Assembly: GCF_050510895.1 (NCBI RefSeq) | Contig: NZ_JBNINT010000001.1 | Location: forward strand, 930,001-994,000 | DNA length: 64,000 nt | Direction: 5' to 3' | Source of the DNA: Pannonibacter phragmitetus_B | Lineage (GTDB): Bacteria > Pseudomonadota > Alphaproteobacteria > Rhizobiales > Stappiaceae | Shown here: positions 35,445-45,043 of the stretch, piece by piece | Position numbering within the stretch: position 1 is the first letter of the stretch | Layout of the letters: each line of letters begins with the position of its first letter | Position numbers and translations under genes: made by a program | Notes under the pieces: generated by a model | What the model saw: the letters and a program-made list of their open reading frames with translations, nothing else | What the model was told of the DNA's origin: nothing | Database searches by the model: none

Positions 35445-37507
35445 ATGAAAAGCACGATCAGCCGCCAGAAATTGATGGCCGCAGCCGCTATGCTTGCTGT
35501 CGTGTTTGCGCTGTCCCTGGGGATCTTTGCCAGCAACCGGTTGCTGTCCAGCTGGCTGGTCGGAGATGCCTTGGAAGGCTCCCTGCGCAATTGGACCGAA
35601 TCAGATCTGCGTCTGGATACGCGGCAGGGGCGTGAGCCGGAAGATCTTTCCAGCGCCATTCTGCGTCTGCGCAGCTTCAGCCAGAGTTTCGTGCCGCAAA
35701 TTGCAGGCGTTGACAACGGCTCCCTGCACATCTTCGAACTGACCCGTTTTGCCGATGCGGTGACAGCGGATCTGGGCTCTTCAGCCATGCGTGCCCACGC
35801 AAGGGTGCCACTGCAGGATGAGACCGGGAGCATCCTGCCCAAGGAGATGCCGGAAGCCATCATTGAGGCAGGTGTTGGCAGCAGTGCCATCCGTCATGCT
35901 TTGGTGCTGGCCCAGACAAGCGGCGAGCCGCGTGTCACGGTGTTCTACACCTGGTGGGGGCAGCCCGGGATGCGGCGCTTGTCACGGTTCCGGTTGCAGA
36001 TGGAAGTACTGTCATTGCCGCAGATCTTCTGGTGCTTGATATTGCCCCCGTGGTTTCCGGGGCGAACCGGACTGTGCTTCTGGCAACTGTGCTGCTTGCG
36101 CTTCTCACGGTGAGCTCTGCCGGTGCGGCTGCCCTCCTGCTCTGGTTCCGCTACCGGGATGTGGTGCGAATCAGCCGTAACATGGAGTTTCTCGCCCACC
36201 ACGATCCGCTGACGTCGTTGCCGAACCGTGCGCTGTTCAGCGCCAAGCTGACGGAAGCTCTGCGCGTGACCCACGCCAAGGCCAGCAACATGGCTGTGAT
36301 CCTGATCGATGTGGACAAGTTCAAGTCGGTCAATGACACCCATGGCCACGGCACGGGCGATATTTTCCTGCAGGTGATTGCCGACCGGCTGCGGGCTGTC
36401 TTCGGTGAGCATCTGGTTGCGCGCCTGTCGGGAGACGAGTTCGCGGTGATGGTGACATCCATTTCCGATGTGGCGCGGATTACGAAACTCGCCAGTGACA
36501 TGATTGCGGCCACCAAGCCGCCCTGCGTCATTGATGGTGTCGAGTTGCAGATTTCCCTGTCCATGGGCATCGCGCGGGCGAATGACGGCAACTGGCGCTC
36601 CTCGCGCTTGCTGCATTGTGCCGATCTGGCTTTGTACCGGGCCAAGCACTCCGGCCGCTCCACCTTCTTCTGGTATCAGCCGGAAATGGACGCGGAAGCG
36701 CAGCGCCGCAAGGAAGTGGAGGCCGGACTGATCAAGGCGCTGAAATACGATCAGTTCGACCTTCTCTACCAGCCGCAGTTCTCGCTGCATGACAACACGC
36801 TGAAGGGCTACGAAGCTCTGATCCGCTGGGAGCATCCGACCAAGGGCACTATCGCGCCGGATGTGTTCATCTCGGTGGCCGAAGACACTGGCCTCATTGA
36901 GGACATCGGCGACTGGGTGCTGCGCCGTGCCTGCCGTGAGGCCGCAGAGTGGCATGACAAGACTTTGCGCGTTGCCGTCAACTTCTCTCCGGCCCAGTTC
37001 AAGGCTGGTGAAACGCAGCGCAAGGTGGCCAGGGCACTTGAGGAATCCGGCCTTGATCCGAAGCGGCTTGAGATCGAGATTACGGAAAGCCTGCTGATTG
37101 CAGACACGGATGCGGTGGTTGAGACGCTGGAAGCCATCAGTGCCATGGGCGTAACCATCGCCATGGATGATTTCGGCACTGGCTATTCTTCTTTGAGCTA
37201 TTTGAACCGCTTCCCGTTTAACAAGATCAAGATCGACCGCAGCTTCATCAAGAACCTCGGCAAGGATGCAGGCACCGACGCAGTTGTCACGTCGATCATT
37301 GGTCTTGGCCGTTCGCTCGATGTGCTGATCACCGCAGAGGGCGTCGAGAACCAGGATCAGGTGGTACTGCTGCGCGCAGCCGGCTGCGATCTGGTGCAGG
37401 GCTATCTCTTCGGCCGCCCCGGTGCAGTAAAAGGCCCGGAAGTGATCGACGAGCGCACCCTTCCGGAAGAGGCCGCTGCCGGAGAGTCTGCAGGGCAGAT
37501 GGCCTGA
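35445..37507 (+). CDS. GGDEF-EAL protein with CHASE4-like sensor region (frame broken by one base)
   Basis: Repaired length is about 687 residues. An N-terminal helix (MAAAAMLAVVFALSLGIFAS), a periplasmic sensor region to about 220, a second helix (VLLATVLLALLTVSSAGAAA), a GGDEF domain and an EAL domain. The cyclase signature reads SGDEF (ARLSGDEFAV) with Ser for the first Gly, so cyclase activity may be weak; the EAL motifs GYEALIRWEHP and DDFGTGYSSL are intact. The break is in GGGGG (35956-35960); one more G gives TWWGAARDAALVTVP. I chose ATG 35445; GTG/TTG starts upstream are possible. Confidence 0.86.
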
Positions 37508-37587
37508 GAGCGGCCTCTGTCCTCTGAAAGCTCCATGTTGTGGCACAAGTCACAGGTCAGCTTTGCACATGAGACTAGGTAATTTGA

Positions 37588-37613
37588 TCAGCCTGCGTCA
37601 GGATGCAGGCTGA
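37588..37613 (+). terminator. Terminator-like hairpin between the GGDEF-EAL and DUF2339 genes
   Basis: TCAGCCTGC (37588-37596) and GCAGGCTGA (37605-37613), 9 bp, followed by CTTTGTG. The hairpin covers the ATG at 37603, arguing against that as the DUF2339 start. Confidence 0.55.
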
Positions 37614-37653
37614 CTTTGTGCATCTGCAGACCGGCGGAGACGAACCCTTGGAT

Positions 37654-40539
37654 ATGGAATTCACGCTGCTGATCGGCTTTGGGCTGGTCTTCCTGTTCGT
37701 CAGCTTCATCCTGCCGCTCATCCTCTATGGCACCACCGGCAGCCTTCAGCGGCAGATTGATCTGCAGAAGCGTGAGATTTCAGGCCTGCAGCAGGTCGTG
37801 ACCGGCCTGCAGCGGCGTCTTGAGCTGAATGAGGCTGCCGTAAAGGGGGCTCCGGAGACGGATGCGAAGTCCGCGGCGCCCGAACAGCCGGAAGCCGTCC
37901 CGCAAGAACCTTCTGCAGATGATTCCTTTGTAGAAGCGGACGAGCCGGAAACCACGGGACCGCAGGAGGAAAGCGCACCGGCAGATGAGCCCGCGAGCGG
38001 GGAGCCTGCCAGGCCCGCACGCCCTGCAGGGCCCTTCGACATTGCCGCCCGCACATCTTCCGCCCGCCGCAGCTCTCCTGCCACTCCCGATGACTCGAAG
38101 AAGCCCGAAGACGCCAGAGAGGCAGCTGCGGCGCGTGAACAGCAGATCGGCGGCAAGTGGACTATCTGGACCGGTGGTATTGCCCTGGCTGCTGGTGCCG
38201 TGTTCCTCGTGCGCTTTGCAGTCGAAAACGATCTTCTCGGTCCGCTTGCCCGCATTCTGGCTGGCGCGGCGCTGGGCCTGATCCTGCTGGGGCTTGGCGA
38301 GTGGACCCGCCGCCGCCCCAACACCTTCTCTCTGCCGGGCTTTGCCACGGCCAATATTCCGGCTGTGCTGACCGCTTCAGGCACGATGGCGCTCTTTGCG
38401 GATGTTTTTGCCGCCTATGCGCTTTACGATCTGATTGGTCCGGCAGGTGCCTTCGTGTTGCTTGGCGCCGTCTCGCTGCTCACCATGTTTGCCGCCCTTC
38501 TGCATGGGCCAGCACTGGCAGCGCTCGGGCTTGCGGGCGCCTATTCCGTGCCCGTGCTGGTGTCTTCCGGCAGCTCGCAGATCCTTCCGGCTGTCATTTA
38601 TGTGCTGGCTGTCTCGGCTGCTGCGGTGGCCGTCGGGCGCGTGCGTCTTTGGCTGTGGCTTGCAGGCCTTGCTGTCGCAGGTCTCTTCGGCTGGGCGCTG
38701 CTTTTCGAAATGGCAGCGGATGCCGGAGACAGGCTGCTGCTCGACCTTTATCTGGCCGGCGCCTATGTCATCACGGCTGCGGGCTTTGTCTGGCGCTTGC
38801 ATGACTTTGCGCCTGACAGATCCAGTAAGCTGGATTGGTATGCCACGGCCGCGCTCAGCGCTTTGGCAATTCCCTTCCTTGGCCATGTTAGCCTGTCAGA
38901 CAGTGCTTCGCTTTTCGTTCTGGAGACGCTGCTTCTGACCGCTGCGCCGTTGGCGCTTGCCTACGGCTGCAATGCGGTGCGCTATGCTGCCGTGGTGCCG
39001 TTGCTGGTGCAGGTGATTGCCTACGCCAGCCTTGATCTGCCGCTCAGGGATCTAGGCGCCTATCCGGGTGCTGTCGGCCCCCTCGGTCCAGTGGTCTCGC
39101 CAGTGCCTGCCGAAACGCAGGCAATGCTGTCCCGCTTTGGCATGCTGGGGCTTTTGACCGGTGCGATCCTGCTGGCCGCAGGTGTTGCAGGCAGCCTCAA
39201 ATCGGCCTCCCGTGCCGTTCTGGCCTCGCTTGCGGCAGCTGGCAGCCTTGCATTGCTTGCCGCTGCCTGGTGGCGTGTGGAAGGGCTTGCTGCATCGCCA
39301 CTGTTTGCTGTCACCGGCCTCGCCCTTTCCGCCGCTTTCCTGATCCTGGGCGACCGGCTTGCCGTGCTCTTTGCTGTGCGCGGACCGAAAGCTGGTGGTG
39401 AGATTGCGGACACGCATCCGGGCAGTGCCGGGGCGGTGGCGGCCTGGTTCACTGGAACGCTCTGCGGTCTTGCCCTGTCCATTGCCATTGTGCTGGAGGG
39501 AGGCTTCCTGACCACGGCGCTGGGCCTTCTGGTTCCTGCCTTCGTGTTCGTCTACTTGCGCTATCCGGTGCAAGGTCTGCGTGTTCTCGCGCCCGTCGCG
39601 ATCCTGCCTTATGTCTGCCGCCTGCTGTGGGACCCGTTCATCGCGGGCGGGCAGCTCAGCATCACGCCTGTGTTCAACCAGCTGCTCTACGGTTATGGCA
39701 TTCCGGCACTCGGACTGGTCTTTGCTGCCTGGGCGCTGACGCGCAGCCGTGATGACCTTTGGGCCCGTATCCTGCAGGCGATGGCCATCGCCGGTGTCAG
39801 TATCACCCTGGCCATGCTGGCGCTGCATGCGATTGATCCCACCTTCACCTTCTACTCCGATGCCAGCCGGTTCAAGGCGGCTGCGATGATGCTCATTGTC
39901 GGCGGATCGGTGTCTCTGGGCCTGACCCGAATCCTGCCGGGCACGGATGGGGCAAGGGGCAATCTGGTGTTCTCCGGCGCGGCCATGGCCGTCAGCGTGC
40001 TGGGCATCTTTGCAGGCGGGCTGGTTCTCGTGAGCCAAAACCCGCTCTGGACCGGCGCCCCGGTGGGTTACACGCCGGTGCTGAACTGGGTCACACTCGG
40101 TTACGGCGTTCCCTTCGTGATCTACGCCCTGCTTGCCTATGCGGCGCGTCCGGTGCGCCCGGCGGGATATGTCGTACTGGTGGGAGCGTTTGCGGGCCTT
40201 CTTGGCTTCTGCTTCGTCAATCTCACGATCCGCCATGCCTTCAGCCCATTGATCCTCAACATGGAACCCGTCAGCGAACTGGAAAACTACGTCTACTCCA
40301 TTGTTTGGCTGGTGCTCGGCGTGGCGGGTGTTGTGGCAGGGCTCTGGCGCGACAGCCTCCGCCTGCGGCAGGTGGCCGGCGCCATTGTCGCGCTGGTGGT
40401 GGTCAAGGTATTCCTGTTCGACATGTCCTCGCTGCAGGGCGTGCTGAGGGCCTTGTCCTTCCTCGGGTTGGGAGCGGTTCTGATCGCCATTGGTTACCTC
40501 TACCAGCGCATGATTGCCCGCAAGCCGCCTTCTGCGTGA
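37654..40539 (+). CDS. DUF2339 large multi-pass membrane protein
   Basis: The about 961-residue product is dominated by hydrophobic helices, roughly 25 or more, after a coiled N-terminal region (GSLQRQIDLQKREISGLQQV) and a charged Pro/Glu/Ala stretch with EESAPADEPASGEPA. The motif WTIWTGGIALAAGAVFLVRF and the many evenly spaced helices are typical of DUF2339, whose role is unknown. I chose ATG 37654 rather than 37603 because the latter lies in a terminator hairpin. No enzymatic motif is visible. It is probably a monocistron. Confidence 0.83.
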   Translation: MEFTLLIGFGLVFLFVSFILPLILYGTTGSLQRQIDLQKREISGLQQVVTGLQRRLELNEAAVKGAPETDAKSAAPEQPEAVPQEPSADDSFVEADEPETTGPQEESAPADEPASGEPARPARPAGPFDIAARTSSARRSSPATPDDSKKPEDAREAAAAREQQIGGKWTIWTGGIALAAGAVFLVRFAVENDLLGPLARILAGAALGLILLGLGEWTRRRPNTFSLPGFATANIPAVLTASGTMALFADVFAAYALYDLIGPAGAFVLLGAVSLLTMFAALLHGPALAALGLAGAYSVPVLVSSGSSQILPAVIYVLAVSAAAVAVGRVRLWLWLAGLAVAGLFGWALLFEMAADAGDRLLLDLYLAGAYVITAAGFVWRLHDFAPDRSSKLDWYATAALSALAIPFLGHVSLSDSASLFVLETLLLTAAPLALAYGCNAVRYAAVVPLLVQVIAYASLDLPLRDLGAYPGAVGPLGPVVSPVPAETQAMLSRFGMLGLLTGAILLAAGVAGSLKSASRAVLASLAAAGSLALLAAAWWRVEGLAASPLFAVTGLALSAAFLILGDRLAVLFAVRGPKAGGEIADTHPGSAGAVAAWFTGTLCGLALSIAIVLEGGFLTTALGLLVPAFVFVYLRYPVQGLRVLAPVAILPYVCRLLWDPFIAGGQLSITPVFNQLLYGYGIPALGLVFAAWALTRSRDDLWARILQAMAIAGVSITLAMLALHAIDPTFTFYSDASRFKAAAMMLIVGGSVSLGLTRILPGTDGARGNLVFSGAAMAVSVLGIFAGGLVLVSQNPLWTGAPVGYTPVLNWVTLGYGVPFVIYALLAYAARPVRPAGYVVLVGAFAGLLGFCFVNLTIRHAFSPLILNMEPVSELENYVYSIVWLVLGVAGVVAGLWRDSLRLRQVAGAIVALVVVKVFLFDMSSLQGVLRALSFLGLGAVLIAIGYLYQRMIARKPPSA

Positions 40540-40594
40540 GAGGGGCTTGCAAGAAGCGTCCTTGACCGGCTGGCGTTTCCTCCGTAAGGGGAGC

Positions 40595-40998
40595 CGGTCA
40601 GCTGGCCGGACGGTCGCTGCCGCAAGTGCCGAAAGGCCGCGGGGGAGGAAAGTCCGGGCTCCATGGAAACACGGTGCCGGGTAACGCCCGGCGAGGGCGA
40701 CCTCAGGGAAAGTGCCACAGAAAGCAAACCGCCCCGGCCTTCGGGCAAGGGGTAAGGGTGAAAGGGTGGGGTAAGAGCCCACCGCGCGGACGGTAACGGA
40801 CGCGGCACGGTAAACCCCACCGGGAGCAAAACCGAATAGGGATGGCACAGGGCCTTCGGGTCCGGGTTGGTTTCCTGGCCAGCCATCCGGGTAGGTTGCG
40901 TGAGGCGTCTGGCAACAGGCGTCCCAGATGAATGACCGTCACGTATGGAAGCTTGCTTCCGTGCCTTACAGAACCCGGCTTACAGGCCGGCTGACACC
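40595..40998 (+). ncRNA. rnpB: RNase P RNA, bacterial type A
   Basis: This is the catalytic RNA of RNase P, which cuts the 5' leader from tRNA precursors. The P4/CR-I block GAGGAAAGTCCGGGCTCC (40645-40662) and the CR-V block ACAGAACCCGGCTTACAG (40968-40985) are both present. GTCAGCTGGCC (40597-40607) pairs with GGCCGGCTGAC (40985-40995), forming the P1 stem and setting the ends to within a few bases. It lies between DUF2339 and the dcw cluster. Confidence 0.96.
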
Positions 40999-41124
40999 TT
41001 TCCCTCTCCTTAGAAAGAAGCGCGCAGCCTGCGCGCAAACCGGGGCATTTCTGCCGCTGGAAGCATTTTATTAACCATGTTGATGTTTGTGGAAGACTGG
41101 GCAGTTGCACAGGGCTTCAAGTCA

Positions 41125-41143
41125 TGGAATCCGCCCGATTCCA
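41125..41143. promoter_or_regulatory. Inverted repeat with two GANTC sites
   Basis: TGGAATC-CGCCC-GATTCCA contains GAATC (41127-41131) and GATTC (41137-41141), both GANTC sites of the cell-cycle methylase CcrM. It touches the first, degenerate MraZ box. Confidence 0.5.
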
Positions 41144-41184
41144 TTGACGCCCATGCTGTCCCATGTTATCCCATATTAACCCAT
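41140..41184 (-). promoter_or_regulatory. MraZ operator array
   Basis: CCCAT occurs at 41150, 41160, 41170 and 41180, each separated by five bases, and TCCAT at 41140 continues the same 10-bp register. On the minus strand this reads ATGGG-N5 repeats. The known MraZ operator is three or more TGGGN boxes at exactly this spacing upstream of mraZ, so autoregulation of the dcw operon is expected. The mraZ start is 138 bases downstream. Confidence 0.85.
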
Positions 41185-41321
41185 GAAGCTGCCTTGGGTT
41201 CCATTCGAAGGCAGCTGTTTTCAGGGTCTGTCCCGTGAGTGCCGGGACGCTTCGTTTCGTTTTGCAAGTTCCAGACTTTGCCAGTGCAGCAGGCGCCAGG
41301 ATGGCGCGTTGAAAGGGGATC

Positions 41322-41789
41322 ATGGCCGGCTTCGTGTCGCATTTTACCAACCGGCTGGATGCGAAGGGGCGTGTTTCGATCCCTGCGCCGTTCCGGGCCG
41401 TGCTGGCGCGCGACGGGTTCGAGGGCCTTTACTGCATTGCCTCTCCCCATTCGGCCTCGGTTGATGCTGGTGGCAATGAGCTGGTGAATGAGATCGAAGG
41501 GCGTCTTGCTGCCTTTGCCAAGCTGTCGCCGGATCATGATGCGCTGGCTATCGCGCTCTTCGGTGCCAGCGAAACGCCGAAGATCGACTCCGATGGCCGC
41601 ATCGTGCTGAGCGACATGATCCGTGAGCAGACTGGTGTGACGGATCAGGTCACCTTTGCGGGTCTGGGTTACAAGTTTCAGCTCTGGGAACCAGAGCGTT
41701 TTCGTGAGCATCGCGCAGAGGCCCAGAAGCGCGCGCTTGCGATGCTGTCGGGCCTGAACCCGGCTGCTGCGTCAGGAGGACTGGCATGA
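41322..41789 (+). CDS. mraZ: Transcriptional regulator MraZ
   Basis: MraZ is a ring-forming DNA-binding protein with two SpoVT/AbrB-like halves that represses the dcw operon. The 155-residue product has the first half with NRLDAKGRVSIPAPFR and the second with IDSDGRIVLSDMIREQTG, the conserved DxxGR pattern of each half. It is the first gene of the cluster. Its stop overlaps the rsmH start (ATGA). The operator array lies 138 bases before its ATG. Confidence 0.95.
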   Translation: MAGFVSHFTNRLDAKGRVSIPAPFRAVLARDGFEGLYCIASPHSASVDAGGNELVNEIEGRLAAFAKLSPDHDALAIALFGASETPKIDSDGRIVLSDMIREQTGVTDQVTFAGLGYKFQLWEPERFREHRAEAQKRALAMLSGLNPAAASGGLA

Positions 41790-42829
41790 CGGCGGGTCGC
41801 GCAGAAGGTCATGAGACTGAAGGCGCTGGCGGACTGGTCCGCCACGTGCCCGTCCTCCTTGACGGGGTTCTTTCGGCGCTGTCCGTCAAGCCGGGTGAGA
41901 TCGTCGTGGATGGCACCTTCGGAGCTGGTGGTTATTCCCGTGCCTTTCTGACTGCGGGCGCGAAGGTCATCGGCGTTGATCGTGATCCGGATGCCATTGC
42001 CGGCGGTCAGCCGCTGGTGGAAGCTTCGAATGGCGCGCTGACGCTGGTGCCAGGGCGCTTTGCCGATATCGAGACCCATCTGGCGTCACTCGGCGTCGAG
42101 GCCGTGGATGGTGTCGTGCTGGACTTGGGCGTTTCCTCCATGCAGCTGGATGAAGCAGATCGTGGCTTTTCCTTCATGCGTGACGGTCCGCTCGACATGC
42201 GTATGGAGCAGGCCGGGCCTTCGGCTGCCGATGTGGTCAACACACTGCCGGCGCGGGATCTGACCCGGATCATTGGTCTTCTGGGCGAAGAGAAGCGGGC
42301 AGGGCAGGTGGCGCGTGCCATTGAGCGGCGGAGCAAGGAACAGCCCTTCACCCGCACCGGCGATCTCGCTGCGCTGATTGAGAAGGTCGTGGGCCGCTCG
42401 CCGAAGAAGATGCACATCCACCCGGCAACGCGCACGTTTCAGGCCCTGCGCATTTATGTGAATGGCGAATTGCATCAGGCCGCGTCTGTGCTGGGGGCGG
42501 CGGAAAAGGTTCTGCGCCCCGGCGGGCGGCTGGTGGTCGTCAGCTTCCATAGCCTGGAAGACCGGATCGTGAAGAAATTCTTCGCCGACCGCACGCGCAC
42601 GCGGGGCGGCGGCTCCCGGCATATGCCGGAAGAGGATGTGCCGCCGGCAACCTTCGAGCTGGTCGTCAAGGGTGGTCAGGAGCCGGACGAGAGTGAGACG
42701 CAGGCCAATCCGCGTGCGCGCTCGGCTCGTCTCAGGGCTGGGCGGCGCACCGAGGCTCCGGCGCGCGATCTGGATATTCACGCCATTGGCGTTCCGCATC
42801 TGGCGGAATTCAAGGGACTTGGAGGCTGA
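41786..42829 (+). CDS. rsmH: 16S rRNA m4C1402 methyltransferase
   Basis: RsmH (MraW) methylates N4 of C1402 in 16S rRNA. The 347-residue product shows HVPVLLDGVLSAL near the N-terminus, the SAM site VDGTFGAGGYSRAFL, DLGVSSMQLDEADRGFSF and VVSFHSLEDRIVKKFF. It lies second in the dcw cluster as in most Proteobacteria. Its ATG overlaps the mraZ stop, and GGAGGC at its end serves the next gene. Confidence 0.96.
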   Translation: MTAGRAEGHETEGAGGLVRHVPVLLDGVLSALSVKPGEIVVDGTFGAGGYSRAFLTAGAKVIGVDRDPDAIAGGQPLVEASNGALTLVPGRFADIETHLASLGVEAVDGVVLDLGVSSMQLDEADRGFSFMRDGPLDMRMEQAGPSAADVVNTLPARDLTRIIGLLGEEKRAGQVARAIERRSKEQPFTRTGDLAALIEKVVGRSPKKMHIHPATRTFQALRIYVNGELHQAASVLGAAEKVLRPGGRLVVVSFHSLEDRIVKKFFADRTRTRGGGSRHMPEEDVPPATFELVVKGGQEPDESETQANPRARSARLRAGRRTEAPARDLDIHAIGVPHLAEFKGLGG

Positions 42830-42832
42830 GTG

Positions 42833-43210
42833 ATGGTGAGCCGTTATCTCAATATCATCTGTGTCCTTGCGGTGCTGACGGGCGCCGGTGTCGTTTACGA
42901 CATGAAGATGAAGGCCGAGCACACGTCCGAATATGTTGCGTCGCTCAAGGTCAAGATTGACGAGGAGCACGAAGCCATCCGCGTGCTGCGTGCCGAATGG
43001 AGCGTTCTCAATCAGCCCGCCCGAATGCAGGGGCTGACCGAGCGTTACAACGACTTTCTGAAACTCCAGGAGATGGACCCGGGCAAACAGATCGTGCAGC
43101 TGCAGGATCTGCCGATGCGGCCCGTCATGCTGCCGCCTGTTGGCGGCGAGGCTCCGCTTGATGGCTTTGCAGCCCTCGGGGAGCCTGCTTCCACCTCTTC
43201 CATCCGATAG
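42833..43210 (+). CDS. ftsL: Cell division protein FtsL
   Basis: FtsL is a small bitopic membrane protein of the divisome, partner of FtsB and FtsQ, needed to activate FtsWI. The 125-residue product has a short cytoplasmic start, one helix (YLNIICVLAVLTGAGVVYDM) and a leucine-rich coiled coil (ASLKVKIDEEHEAIRVLRAE). Position between rsmH and ftsI fits the call, since sequence is poorly conserved in this family. GGAGGC precedes ATG 42833. Confidence 0.9.
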   Translation: MVSRYLNIICVLAVLTGAGVVYDMKMKAEHTSEYVASLKVKIDEEHEAIRVLRAEWSVLNQPARMQGLTERYNDFLKLQEMDPGKQIVQLQDLPMRPVMLPPVGGEAPLDGFAALGEPASTSSIR

Positions 43211-43220
43211 GAGCGCTGCG

Positions 43221-44949
43221 ATGACAATGGCAAGTGAGCCTGCCTCCTTTCTGCAGTTCCGGCGCAGCCAGCCCGTGCGGCGGCGCGTCCTGCCTATGGG
43301 TCGGTTTCCACCAGCACCGTCAGAACCCGCATCTATTTTGCGATGGCGGCTTTCGCCCTGCTTTATACGGTGATTGGTGCCCGGCTCGTGCATCTCGCCC
43401 AGATGGAGGAAGCCCCGAATGCGGCTTTCATCTCGGCGCAGGATTCCATTGCAGCCTCCCGTCCCGACCTCGTTGACCGCAATGGCGAAATTCTCGCAAC
43501 CGACATCAAGACGGCCTCCATTTACGCCGAACCGCGCAAGATCATCGACGTGGATGAGGCGCTTGAGGGCATCGGCAGTGTTTTTCCGGAGCTGAACAAC
43601 GAGAGCATGCGCAAGCGGCTCGACAGCCGCGCTGGATTCATCTGGCTGAAGCGTGAGGTCTCTCCCGCCCAGCAGCAGGCCATTCACCGGCTCGGCATTC
43701 CGGGTATCGGTTTCCTTTGGGAGAAGCAGCGCTTCTATCCGGGCGGGCCGCTGGCGTCACATATCGTTGGCTCCGTGAACATCGACAATCAGGGTATTGC
43801 TGGCCTCGAGAAGCATCTCGATGACTCCTGGCTGTCCGAGTTGCAGAAGCTTGGCTTTGCGACGGACCGTTCGCTCGAACCCGTGAAACTGGCACTCGAT
43901 TCACGGGTGCAGTTTGTCGTGCGGGATGAGCTGGTCAAAGGTGTCGAGCGCTACCACGCGATTGCAGGCGTCGGCATCGTTCTGGACGTGCATACGGGGA
44001 GGTCGTCGCCATGTCCTCCTACCCGGACTACGATCCGAACGACCGCGCACAGGCCCTGGATAAGGACCGCCTCAATCGCGCGACGGGTGGTGTCTTCGAG
44101 ATGGGCTCCGTCTTCAAGACCTTCACGTTTGCCAGCGCGTTCGATTCGGGCAAGGTCGGCATGAACGACAGCTTCGATGCGAGCCGCCCAATCCGGGCTG
44201 GCGGGCGTACGATCAACGATTTCCACGGAAAAAGACGCATCCTCTCGGTGCCGGAAGTCTTCATCTATTCGTCCAATATCGGCACGGCCAAGATGATGCT
44301 GACGACAGGCGTCGACTATCAGCGTGAATTCTACACACGTCTCGGTCTGACGGATCGCCAGTCCAACGAGCTGCCGGAAAATGCAGCTCCGCTGCTGCCC
44401 CGCCGCTGGGGTGAACTGGCCGCTATTACGGCGTCCTTCGGGCACGGTATTTCGGTGACGCCGATGCAGACGGCAACGGCTGCGGCCGCGCTGGTCAATG
44501 GTGGCCGCCTGATCCCGCCGACATTCCTGCCGAGGGATGAGAATGCAGCCAAGGCACTGAGCAAGCAGGTAATTTCGGAAGAGACAAGCCGCAAGATGCG
44601 TTACCTGTTCCGCCTCAACGTTGTTCAGCCGGGCGGGTCCGGCAAGCGCGCTGAGGTGCCTGGCTACATCGTTGGCGGCAAGACCGGCACGGCGGAAAAG
44701 GTCGAGAACGGCCGCTATGTTTCCAACAAACGCCGCAACTCTTTCCTCTCAGCCTTCCCCATGGATGACCCGCAGTATGTGGTTCTGGTGGTGCTGGATG
44801 AGCCGAAGCCGGAGAAGCCGGGCCTGCCTGCAACCGCTGGCATGAACACCGCGCCGATGGTCGGCAACATCATCCGCCGCGCAGCTCCGATGCTGGGTGT
44901 CATGCCGAAACAGACTGATGGGACAAAGGCACTCGAAGTATCTTATTGA
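43221..44949 (+). CDS. ftsI: Septal transpeptidase FtsI (PBP3), frame broken twice
   Basis: FtsI crosslinks septal peptidoglycan with FtsW. Repaired length is 576 residues. It has a cytoplasmic tail, one membrane helix (IYFAMAAFALLYTVIGARL), the dimerisation domain (VDRNGEILATDIKTASIY), and a transpeptidase domain with SVFK (catalytic Ser), SSN and KTGTAEKV. Break 1 is at 43293-43295, where one more base gives LPYGSVST; break 2 is in GGGG (43996-43999), where one more G gives VHTGEVVAMSSYP. The gene is essential, so these must be sequence errors. It starts 10 bases after ftsL. Confidence 0.92.
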
Positions 44950-45043
44950 GACGTAATCAAAGCGCCGGAGCGGAACATCAGGGTCGCAGCTGAAAAGGGT
45001 TCCGCGCCGGCTTGTGACGGCGCACTACCGGATTTGGCAGACA

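Noticed and set aside
41140..41184. Short tandem repeat or CRISPR-like array
   Set aside because: Five-base boxes at a 10-bp step upstream of mraZ fit the MraZ operator; repeats are far too short for CRISPR, and spacers are 5 bases.
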